Source of the DNA: Rahnella rivi
Lineage (GTDB): Bacteria > Pseudomonadota > Gammaproteobacteria > Enterobacterales > Enterobacteriaceae
Reading direction: 5' to 3'
Assembly: GCF_019049655.1 (NCBI RefSeq)
Contig: NZ_JAFMOX010000066.1
Coordinates: 1 to 64,000 of the forward strand
Length of the DNA stretch: 64,000 nucleotides
Under the pieces are notes generated by a model that was not told the DNA's origin, made no database searches, and worked only from the letters and a program-made list of their open reading frames with translations. Both the position numbers and the translations under genes were made by a program. Shown in pieces: positions 27,350 through 35,479 of the stretch (its first letter is position 1; the number at the start of each line of letters is the position of its first letter).

Positions 27350-28828
27350 TTGTCAAAACTCACCACCACCGGCGCCTTCGCCGATAAATTACCCGCTGCC
27401 TTTCTCGATGCGACCCGCGCGATCATGCCTGAAAACCTCAGCATGGAAGATTTCATTGCAGCCTGTCAGCGCCCTCTTCGCCCAAGCCTGCGGGTCAATA
27501 CGCTAAAAATCAGCGTGGCGGCATTTCTCGAACTGGCCGCCAGCTATCAGTGGGAATTAGAACCGGTGCCCTGGTGCGGGGAAGGTTTCTGGATCAATCG
27601 TCATGCTCTGGATGAATCACGCTTAGGCAACGCGCTCGCGCACCTTGCCGGGCTTTTCTATATTCAGGAAGCCAGTTCTATGCTGCCGGTCACCGCGCTG
27701 TTTGCCAACGACACCCAACCCGTGCTGGTGATGGACGTTGCCGCTGCGCCCGGTTCAAAGACCACGCAAATCGCCGCACTGATGAATAACCAGGGCGGCA
27801 TCGTTGCCAACGAATATTCTGCCAGCCGCGTCAAAGTGCTGCATGCCAACGTCAGCCGCTGCGGCGTCAGCAATACCGCGCTGACCCATTTTGACGGCCG
27901 CGTGTTTGGTGCCGCCCTGCCGGAAACGTTCGATGCGATTTTGCTGGATGCGCCCTGCTCTGGCGAAGGCGTGATCCGTAAAGATGCCGATGCAATGAGT
28001 AACTGGTCGCAGGCCAGCGTTCTGGAAATTGCAACCACCCAGCGGGAACTTATCGACAGCGCGTTCCATGCATTAAAACCGGGTGGCGTGCTGGTGTATT
28101 CCACCTGCACCCTCAACGCGCAGGAAAATCAGCAGGTTTGTCAGTGGTTACTTGATACCTATGCGGATGCCGTTGAAGTGGAAACGCTTGAACACTTATT
28201 TACTGACGCATCGAAAGCCGTTACCCCGCAAGGTTACCTGCACGTATTCCCTCAGGTTTATGACTGCGAGGGGTTCTTTGTCGCGCGCTTTCGTAAAACT
28301 GATTCCGTCCCGCGGCTGCCGGTGCCCGGCTATAAAGTAGGCCGTTTTCCTTTCTCTCCTATGTCACGTCAGGAGAGCGCCGAGATCGTGAATGCAGCGC
28401 AACTGTCCGGCCTGCGCTGGCCGGAAAAACAGTTCACCTTGTGGCAGCGTGATAAAGAAATCTGGTTGTTCCCGGCCGTGCTGGAACCGCTGTTTGGTAA
28501 AGTCCGCTTCTCGCGTATCGGCCTGCGTCTGGCAGAACGTTTCCCGAAAGGTTTCCGCTGGCAGCATGAGGCCGTGATCGCTTTCAGCGCCGCGGATGCG
28601 GTGAATCGTTTTGAGATAAATGATGAACTGGCGCAAAACTGGCTGCGTGGCGTGGATATCTACCCTGACACGGCACCCCCGAAAGATGAATGTCTGGTGA
28701 CCTGGCAGGCGCAACCGCTCGGTCTGGCGAAGCGGATTGGCAGCAGAATCAAAAATAGTTTGCCGCGCGAACTGGTCAGAGATGGCGCCATCCGCCATCT
28801 GAATTTGCCGAACGATCAGCTAACGTGA
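27350..28828 (+). CDS. rsmF: 16S rRNA m5C1407 methyltransferase
   Basis: SAM-dependent RNA methyltransferase that modifies C1407 of 16S rRNA in the 30S subunit. The Rossmann core has VMDVAAAPGSKTTQ; the catalytic cysteines are Cys203 in DAPCSGEG and Cys253 in YSTCTLN. The C-terminal half is a PUA-like region (IGLRLAERFPKGFRWQHEAV). A TTG start (LSKLTTTGAF) is used here, giving 492 residues against 479 in E. coli; the first ATG would remove conserved residues before the domain. Start confidence is moderate. Confidence 0.93.
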   Translation: MSKLTTTGAFADKLPAAFLDATRAIMPENLSMEDFIAACQRPLRPSLRVNTLKISVAAFLELAASYQWELEPVPWCGEGFWINRHALDESRLGNALAHLAGLFYIQEASSMLPVTALFANDTQPVLVMDVAAAPGSKTTQIAALMNNQGGIVANEYSASRVKVLHANVSRCGVSNTALTHFDGRVFGAALPETFDAILLDAPCSGEGVIRKDADAMSNWSQASVLEIATTQRELIDSAFHALKPGGVLVYSTCTLNAQENQQVCQWLLDTYADAVEVETLEHLFTDASKAVTPQGYLHVFPQVYDCEGFFVARFRKTDSVPRLPVPGYKVGRFPFSPMSRQESAEIVNAAQLSGLRWPEKQFTLWQRDKEIWLFPAVLEPLFGKVRFSRIGLRLAERFPKGFRWQHEAVIAFSAADAVNRFEINDELAQNWLRGVDIYPDTAPPKDECLVTWQAQPLGLAKRIGSRIKNSLPRELVRDGAIRHLNLPNDQLT

Positions 28829-29188
28829 TTGTTGCTAAAGTTTACCGCGCCAGAAGATCACCCTGCTGGCGCAGAATATTCTCTTTATACTTTTCTAAAA
28901 ACAGCAAAATCCCCCAAAGACGCACTTTAGTTAATACTCCTTACTCATCCCTTTAAGTGAACTTCCGAGAGCTAATCTCATGAATCAAATGCATGATAAA
29001 AATTTTATCCTGCAAATCTTTGATATGAAGCTATTTTATCTATTAAGGTTTATTGAATTATAAGTAGGAATAATCCTAGCCTGCCATGTATTATTGCCCT
29101 CAAGATAACATTGCTAGTGATATATCATTTTTCTAAATGAATCATAGTGCCTGATGTTGAGTAAAGAGCTGCCAGTCGGAGAAGTATC
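28829..29188. other. AT-rich intergenic region rsmF / diguanylate cyclase
   Basis: About 360 nt, clearly more AT-rich than its neighbours from 28960 on. No open frame of note and no clear terminator or operator. It presumably contains the cyclase promoter. Confidence 0.5.
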
Positions 29189-30910
29189 ATGTCGGATGAA
29201 ATGAAACTCGAATCAGCAGATGGACTGCTTTTACAGGAAATGGCCAGTCTGCGGGATATCATCGATAACAATTCTGACTGGATTTGGGAAGTCGATGCAC
29301 AAGGACGTTACGTATTTTCCTCGAATAAATGCATCGAGTTTCTGGGAGTCCCGCCTGAAGAGGTTATAGGTAAAACCCCGTTCGACTTTATGCCGCCAGA
29401 CGAAGCGAAACGTGTGGGCGAACAATTTGCCGCCATCGTTGAACGGCGCGCGCCCTTCGGCGGATTGCTTAACCGTAATATCCGCCCGGATGGAACGGAA
29501 GTTATTCTCGAAACCAGCGGTGTGCCACTGTTTGACCCCGACGGCAATTTCCGGGGCTATCGCGGCATCGACCGCAATCTGACCACACTGGATCAGGCTC
29601 CCGGACAACGTCTTTTTCAGCTGGAATCCATCTACTCGAACGCGCCTGTTGGGCTGTGCTTCATCGATCTGCACATGCGATATGTGACGGTGAATGACGC
29701 CATGGCAAATATTATTGGCCTGCAACCTTTTGAAGCCATTGGCCGCAAAGTCGGTGTTTTCCTGCCCGGCCTGTCGCCGTTGCTCAACAACGCACTGGAA
29801 CTGGCGCAGCGCAACGAGCATACACCGGACAGAGAATTTTCGGTTCCGGGCAAAAATCAGGTGTTCTTCGTGCGCATTAAAGCCGCTTACGACGGGCAAA
29901 ATCAGCTGAACGGACTGTCTGTGGCGATGACTGATATCACCAGCCTGAAGCGAATGGAGAAGGCTCTGCGGGAAAGTCAGGAGCATTACCGCAATATGGT
30001 CGAGCTGAACCCGCAAATTCCGTGGACCGCTGATCCGCGCGGCATGCTCAATGACGTCAGTTCACGATTTCAGCGCATAACGGGCATGACCCGTCAGGAT
30101 ATTCTGGCCGATAAGTGGATCCAGAGCATGCATGTGGAAGATCGTCGTGGCGCGGTTCAAACCTGGGAACAATGCCTGAAAACCGGTGCACCGCTGGATA
30201 TCGAAGTGCGTTTTTGCCATGTGGATCGCGGCTGGAACTGGATGCGCATTCGCGCGGCAGCCAGTTATGCACCGGATGGCTCAATCCAGCGCTGGTACGG
30301 CACGGCGGAAGATGTTCACGAGCGTAAGCTGCTGGAACTGAAACTGGTCAAGGCTAACCGCCGTCTGGAAATTCAGGCACGTACAGATTCGCTGACCAAA
30401 TTGCCCAACCGCCGCGAATTCAAAAAAGTGCTCAGTCACGAATACATGCGTTCCAAGCGCAACCGCACGCCGTTGACCGTTGTGATGATTGATATCGATT
30501 ATTTCAAACATTTCAACGATCACTACGGACACTTATCAGGCGATGCCTGCCTGCGTCTGGTCGCCCGCACATTGCGTAAATCGTTAAAACGCAGCACGGA
30601 CGTGGTCACGCGATTCGGCGGCGAAGAGTTTGCCGCGATCCTCCCCGATACCGATTTGAAAGGTGCCTGGATCGTCGCGCAGCACATCATGGAATCCATT
30701 GAAGCGCTGGGCATCAAGCACAGTTTCAGCGAATTTAACCGGGTGACCATCAGCCAGGGCATTGCGACCTATATGCCCGATCAGGATCCCGGCCTTGACG
30801 ATCAGTCCGATATCGTCAGCGCTGCCGATGAAGCCTTGTATTTATCGAAAAATAACGGCCGCAATCAGATCAACGCCATGCCGGTTTCTGTAAGATTTAA
30901 CCCGCTTTAA
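29189..30910 (+). CDS. PAS-domain diguanylate cyclase
   Basis: Probable cytoplasmic sensor enzyme that makes cyclic di-GMP from two GTP. Three PAS domains are apparent: about 15-125 (WIWEVDAQGRYVFSSNKCIEFLG), 138-250 (APVGLCFIDLHMRYVTVNDAMA) and 260-380. The GGDEF domain from about 395 has the active motif GGEEF and, five residues earlier, the RxxD inhibition site (RSTD), so it should be catalytically active and product-inhibited. No EAL domain and no membrane segment are seen. The signal is unknown. A good Shine-Dalgarno (CGGAGAAG) precedes the ATG. Confidence 0.9.
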   Translation: MSDEMKLESADGLLLQEMASLRDIIDNNSDWIWEVDAQGRYVFSSNKCIEFLGVPPEEVIGKTPFDFMPPDEAKRVGEQFAAIVERRAPFGGLLNRNIRPDGTEVILETSGVPLFDPDGNFRGYRGIDRNLTTLDQAPGQRLFQLESIYSNAPVGLCFIDLHMRYVTVNDAMANIIGLQPFEAIGRKVGVFLPGLSPLLNNALELAQRNEHTPDREFSVPGKNQVFFVRIKAAYDGQNQLNGLSVAMTDITSLKRMEKALRESQEHYRNMVELNPQIPWTADPRGMLNDVSSRFQRITGMTRQDILADKWIQSMHVEDRRGAVQTWEQCLKTGAPLDIEVRFCHVDRGWNWMRIRAAASYAPDGSIQRWYGTAEDVHERKLLELKLVKANRRLEIQARTDSLTKLPNRREFKKVLSHEYMRSKRNRTPLTVVMIDIDYFKHFNDHYGHLSGDACLRLVARTLRKSLKRSTDVVTRFGGEEFAAILPDTDLKGAWIVAQHIMESIEALGIKHSFSEFNRVTISQGIATYMPDQDPGLDDQSDIVSAADEALYLSKNNGRNQINAMPVSVRFNPL

Positions 30911-31120
30911 CCTGCTGAAAATGCCGGAACGTCTTACTGACGCACCGGCACTTCTCCTCCTTGCCCTCAGCACGTCTCATGAGATTCATCCCACTTCTTC
31001 CCTGCTTGGAAATTTATTATGGCGCTTTTTGTGCTCTCGACTATTCTCAAGTAAGGGCGATCAACTGGTCGTACCTGATCCTGTTCAAATCACTGGCTTT
31101 AATCTGGCAAGGAGTACCTG

Positions 31121-31363
31121 ATGGGAAAATCGATTATACGAATTGGCAGTTATGAAATTGATGATGCGCAGTTATCAGCACCTGAAGCAAAAGGCGGCGA
31201 TAAGGTTCATATCCCCTGCAAATCAGATCCTGATTTATGCATGCAACTGGATGCCTGGGACGATAACACCAGCGTACCGGCGATACTGGATGGCCGTCAT
31301 TCCGTGTTGTACAAAGAAAAATATGACAAACAGAATGACGAATGGATCATGAGACTGGAGTAA
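31121..31363 (+). CDS. yebV: YebV family protein
   Basis: Small cytoplasmic protein of unknown function, 80 residues, similar to E. coli YebV over its whole length; the central IPCKSDPDLCMQLDAWD and terminal EWIMRLE are the conserved parts. AAGGAG lies 8 nt before the ATG. As in E. coli it follows rsmF, here with the cyclase gene inserted between. YebW was not found next to it. Confidence 0.88.
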   Translation: MGKSIIRIGSYEIDDAQLSAPEAKGGDKVHIPCKSDPDLCMQLDAWDDNTSVPAILDGRHSVLYKEKYDKQNDEWIMRLE

Positions 31364-31407
31364 CACAGCATGGCGAACGGGACGTTGTTCGCCATGCCGC
31401 TATGCGG

Positions 31408-32058
31408 TCACTTAGCGGCAGCCACCAGTGAAATACCCCGTCCGGCAAAAAAGCGAGAGAATGCATCAACGGACAGCGTAACGTCCTGCTGAGAAGAGAT
31501 ATCGTGGCCGGAAGGATTATGAAACGTTACAGACTGCGCTTCAGCCCGGGTAACAAGAACCAGATGACCCCCTTTATGCGGCGGCATTGACTCAGGTTTA
31601 CGGATTGACGGATGCACCGACGCGATGAAAAAACGGTGATTTTCCAGCTCACCGGCAATATCTTTAGCGGATATCCCGACTTTCATCTGCGCACTCAGCG
31701 ATAACTCCTTCCTCACGAACTCCACAAAGGGCGCATAAATCAGGCCTTTGATATTTTCGCCATCCCGCACATAAGCGCCATACGGCAAACTTTTCTGAGT
31801 CAGATTTAATATCGGCACTACGTTGCCCGACGTTGCTGCCAGTACCATTTTCAGACAGCACATTCCGCAGACATGGTTAGCCCACTCGATAAACTCTTCC
31901 TGTGAAGATGCCCCTGATTCACGCCATAGCGTCACTTCCGACAGCGAAATCTCCCCGGCAATGATCCCCGCAGCAGCATCAGGATCTTCCCATTGGCTGA
32001 AATAAGGGATCACAGATTGGGTAGAAAATGCATTCTGAAAAGCAGACTTTGCAGACAT
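31408..32058 (-). CDS. C39-like cysteine peptidase family protein
   Basis: Predicted papain-fold protease or related protein, 216 residues, without signal peptide. The pattern NHVCGMCCLKMVL places the candidate nucleophile at Cys64, GGHLVLVTRA gives His165 and FHNPSG gives Asn181, in the order of the C39 fold. There is no ABC transporter or bacteriocin gene nearby. Its substrate is unknown. AGGAAACAGTT precedes the ATG. Confidence 0.65.
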   Translation of the reverse strand: MSAKSAFQNAFSTQSVIPYFSQWEDPDAAAGIIAGEISLSEVTLWRESGASSQEEFIEWANHVCGMCCLKMVLAATSGNVVPILNLTQKSLPYGAYVRDGENIKGLIYAPFVEFVRKELSLSAQMKVGISAKDIAGELENHRFFIASVHPSIRKPESMPPHKGGHLVLVTRAEAQSVTFHNPSGHDISSQQDVTLSVDAFSRFFAGRGISLVAAAK

Positions 32059-32148
32059 AACTGTTTCCTGAACGGGATGCGGATGAACAAGAGGGAGAAT
32101 AGCTGAGTGATGGAAATTCAGGCCCGTAAAGGGCCTGAACGGAAAATA

Positions 32149-32541
32149 TTAGAATTTTTCCACCAGCTTAAATTTCATCAATAACAGCGGCATGGTGGGC
32201 TCAAACATTTCATACTCTTCAAAGAAACGCTGATGCTCTGTGCGCCAGTAGGCCAGCGTACGGTCGCCTTCACCTTCTTCCCAGGCGTGTTGCTCAGTCA
32301 CCTGGTCGAAAGGCACCTGCTTCACGTCAGTCAGCTGAACGGCGCAGACCGGATTGTTGCGGCCATCAACCACAACAAAGATCTCACCGGCTTCAGGCTC
32401 CGGGTCATCGTCGAGGTTTGAACAGGTCGCTGTTTTTGTGCCGTCGATAACGCGCTTTGCCAGTTCATCTGCGGATGATTCAGTATCACCAAAAGACCAA
32501 CGTTCTGCGTCCCTGTATTTCAATGGGATCTGCGGGATCAT
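32149..32541 (-). CDS. ASCH domain protein
   Basis: A 130-residue cytoplasmic protein with the ASCH beta-barrel fold, related to PUA domains and thought to bind RNA or modified nucleosides. Typical parts are the GTKTATCSN segment near residue 35, the GEIFVVVDGRNNPVCAVQLT strands and the ERTLAYW-like GDRTLAYWRTEHQRFFEEY helix. In E. coli YqfB, a member of the family, amidohydrolase activity on N4-acetylcytidine has been reported; whether that applies here is not known. AAAGGATAAATT precedes the ATG. Confidence 0.75.
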   Translation of the reverse strand: MIPQIPLKYRDAERWSFGDTESSADELAKRVIDGTKTATCSNLDDDPEPEAGEIFVVVDGRNNPVCAVQLTDVKQVPFDQVTEQHAWEEGEGDRTLAYWRTEHQRFFEEYEMFEPTMPLLLMKFKLVEKF

Positions 32542-32593
32542 AATTTATCCTTTCAATTGAGATAGTTCACAACGATTACCTGTAAACATTAGC

Positions 32594-32622
32594 ACAAAAA
32601 AACCCGCCGAAGCGGGTTTCAG
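32594..32622 (-). terminator. Terminator of the WG-repeat operon
   Basis: On the minus strand AAACCCGCTTCGGCGGGTTTTTTTG: a GC stem, TTCG loop and seven T, starting 17 nt after the stop of the second WG-repeat gene. Confidence 0.92.
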
Positions 32623-32638
32623 TCAGAGAAGGCACCGG

Positions 32639-35479
32639 CTATTTGGTACAGTTTTCTGGCATAACCGGCGGCCACTGTCTTGTACTTCCCGCTGCGTACA
32701 AGACCGAAATACCACATTCTTTATCGATACGCGCCAGAGGCTTACCGGTTTTATCAATCATCATCGACATCACCGGCGTCGACACCACGGCAACGCCGCT
32801 GTCAAACGGGGAAACGGCACTGAACACCGGCGGAATTGCAAAGTTGCCTTGTGCATCAACAAAACCATAACCCTGATCGATACGCGCAAATGCCAGGCCG
32901 TCAACCGGCAATCCTAAATCGGTAAATGAGACACCGTCAGTCGGTTTTCCTTGCGCATCAATCCAGGTTTTCCTGCCGTCCGCGCGGGTCAGCACAGCGT
33001 GGCCGTCGGTCATCCGGCTGGCAAAACCCTGAACCGTCAGCACCAGCTTGCCCGTACTGTCAACATAACGGGTGGCAGGCTCATCGTCCTGCGGATCGTA
33101 AGAGACAGACCAGGCACTGCCCGTCGGCAGTACCCATTTACCTTCCGGCATGGCGGCGATGCGTGCACCTTTATCATCAATCAACTCAGCACCCGCTGGC
33201 GTTGAACGCAACGCGCGCCCCTGCCCGAAAGCAGAGCCTTCGGACACCGGGACAGGCTGAATTTGCCACTCCCCCTGAGCCGTCAGGTAGCCTTGCTGTG
33301 GCTGACGGGAAAGCTTCACCCAATCGCCAAGCGCGCTGATATGTGTTTGCTGCTCGTGAAGCTGAACATTTCCTTTGGCATCCAGTAACCAGGACTGACC
33401 CGCCGCTGACGTTGCCAAAATGCGGCCATCGCTGAACTGGGTGACGGATAATCCTGCAACAGGGGAAATACGTGTCTGGGTATCATTGCCGATGATTTCA
33501 GCGATAGTACTTGATTCAGGTTGATCAGCCACAGCTGGCTGAGTAAGCAACCACAATGCGGCATTGATACGCTTAACCTCCGCATACTTTGGCTGGACCA
33601 GCACTTTACCCTGAGCGTCGACAATGCCCCATAAACCGTCTGGCATCTGTACTTCAGCCTGATTATTAGCGAAATTGCCGACACTTTTGTACGCGGGTTG
33701 TGAAATGGTTTTTTGACTGTTCGCGTCAAAAATCCCCCACAGCGCGCCTTCCGCAGCCGTCTCATGGTAACGGAACCAGCCGTTGCCCACAGATTCCAGC
33801 TCGAACACATCCGGCAGGCCATAGTGTTTGCCAGCGTGATCCATTGCCGTCAGCTTGCCGTCCAGATAATCCAGCGCATAACCGTTTACAAACGGAGAAA
33901 TATTGTCTTCCGTCAGTGGGATCAGCGTTTTGCCCTGGGCATCCACCACGCCAGTACCCCCGGCGGTTCGCACAATGAACTGACCGACATTTTGGCTGCT
34001 GTCTGCAGGCTGTATATCCAGCCATTTGGTTTCAATCTGAAGTGAACCATCTGAACGCAGGAAACCCGCACCGGCTTTGCCCGAATCATTGTCTGGGCGA
34101 ATTAAGGCCAACGGAGATTGCGCCCCGGCAGGCTCCGAACCGGCGTTCAGGGGCTCAATACGGCTGTCGCCAAGGGCACTGAGGCTTTTCTGATTCAGCA
34201 GCGCCTTACCGGCAGCATCAACGACGTTTAACACGTCGCCCTGTTCATCACGTAGCCACAGGCGATGATCAATCACTTCAGCACTGGCGATTTGTGCCAG
34301 CCATCCGACATTTTGTGCCCCGCCGATCATGCCGCCGGATGGCGCCACGATGGTGTTCACTTTCTTCTGCTCACCTTTGGTCAGCACTAAAAACTCACCG
34401 GTGTTTTGCCCCAGAGGCTGGCTGGCAGCAGGCACCGTCAGCGGCTGTTTGCGCCCTGGAACAAAGACCGTTAACGCTTCTTTGCCCGATGGATTCAGAA
34501 CATAGTCACCTGACACCTGCAATGCAGACGCCCCGGCTTCGCTAAATGTCGCGATGACAGCGGCTGAATTATCGAGCAACTTAATGCCATCGGCGGTTTT
34601 AGCCAGCCAGAATGCGCCGGTTTCTTCACTGACCGTCAGATATTTCTGCTCATCCTGCACACCATCTGCGCGGATAAGCGTAATACCGTCGGCATTTTTA
34701 GCCAATGCAACAGCAGGATTTCTCGGGTCGAGCGTCAGCGCCGAATACTGGGGCTCAACACGCCAGGCGAGATTCTCGTCAGCAATGCCATAACCTTTGT
34801 TTGCATCAAACGCGATGAACAAACCGCTGGCACCAAAAGGCTCGACGATCTCCATTTTGTCCGTCGCGACATGCCGGACACCGTCCGGTGACAGCAAGAC
34901 ACTTTTAAACGAAAGCTGCAAACGCGCAGGAACACCGTCAGTCAGGGTTGCTTCATCAACTAACTCATCAAAAGCTTTACCGGCCTGCGCTCCTTTGCGA
35001 TCAATCAGTTGCGGTTTGCCCGCGAGCGTCACCACAGCCAGACCCGACTGTGTGAAAGGCTGCACGCTGTCGAAAGTCGGTTGTATCAGCCAGTTGCCGG
35101 TCGTATCAATGAAACCCCATTTGCCCTGCTGCTTCGCGGCGGCGGTTCCGTAATGATAATCCCCGACGTCATCAAAGACGGGCTTGATCACCAGTTGGCC
35201 CTTGTTGTCTAAAAAGCCCCAACGGTCACCGCTTGCGTTCTCTGATGGTAAGCGGACGGCGGCCCGCCCTTCGTGAACATCACGCAGGCACAGATTCTGA
35301 ACCAGAGGCTGCGCATTACGCGCCTGCATTTCAGCCTGAGCCGAGGGTAATGGTGCGAAACAACTGTCGGATTCTGCCGCCATCGCGGGAATTGTTAGTG
35401 TCAATAAGGCCAGCGCGCTTGTGGTATGAAACGCACCGAAAAGTGCGCGATGTAACCTTGAAGGTTTACTAACAATCAT
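32639..35479 (-). CDS. Secreted WG-repeat protein, second gene
   Basis: Very large (946 residues) predicted exported protein. A Sec signal peptide ends near AMA-AES. The rest consists of degenerate WG repeats of about 45-60 residues built on a W/Y-G-x-hydrophobic-D-x-x-G core, for example WGFLDNKGQLVIKP, WGFIDTTGNWLIQP, WGIVDAQGKVLVQP and YGFVDAQGNFAIPP. Such repeats form beta-rich scaffolds; no enzyme domain is visible. The start ATG shares its A with the TAA stop of the upstream paralogue (TAATG), implying translational coupling. Function unknown; location periplasm or outer surface is inferred. Confidence 0.85.
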   Translation of the reverse strand: MIVSKPSRLHRALFGAFHTTSALALLTLTIPAMAAESDSCFAPLPSAQAEMQARNAQPLVQNLCLRDVHEGRAAVRLPSENASGDRWGFLDNKGQLVIKPVFDDVGDYHYGTAAAKQQGKWGFIDTTGNWLIQPTFDSVQPFTQSGLAVVTLAGKPQLIDRKGAQAGKAFDELVDEATLTDGVPARLQLSFKSVLLSPDGVRHVATDKMEIVEPFGASGLFIAFDANKGYGIADENLAWRVEPQYSALTLDPRNPAVALAKNADGITLIRADGVQDEQKYLTVSEETGAFWLAKTADGIKLLDNSAAVIATFSEAGASALQVSGDYVLNPSGKEALTVFVPGRKQPLTVPAASQPLGQNTGEFLVLTKGEQKKVNTIVAPSGGMIGGAQNVGWLAQIASAEVIDHRLWLRDEQGDVLNVVDAAGKALLNQKSLSALGDSRIEPLNAGSEPAGAQSPLALIRPDNDSGKAGAGFLRSDGSLQIETKWLDIQPADSSQNVGQFIVRTAGGTGVVDAQGKTLIPLTEDNISPFVNGYALDYLDGKLTAMDHAGKHYGLPDVFELESVGNGWFRYHETAAEGALWGIFDANSQKTISQPAYKSVGNFANNQAEVQMPDGLWGIVDAQGKVLVQPKYAEVKRINAALWLLTQPAVADQPESSTIAEIIGNDTQTRISPVAGLSVTQFSDGRILATSAAGQSWLLDAKGNVQLHEQQTHISALGDWVKLSRQPQQGYLTAQGEWQIQPVPVSEGSAFGQGRALRSTPAGAELIDDKGARIAAMPEGKWVLPTGSAWSVSYDPQDDEPATRYVDSTGKLVLTVQGFASRMTDGHAVLTRADGRKTWIDAQGKPTDGVSFTDLGLPVDGLAFARIDQGYGFVDAQGNFAIPPVFSAVSPFDSGVAVVSTPVMSMMIDKTGKPLARIDKECGISVLYAAGSTRQWPPVMPENCTK

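Noticed and set aside
30921..31121. A 66-codon frame between the cyclase gene and yebV
   Set aside because: No Shine-Dalgarno, no recognisable pattern and it runs through the yebV translation signal.
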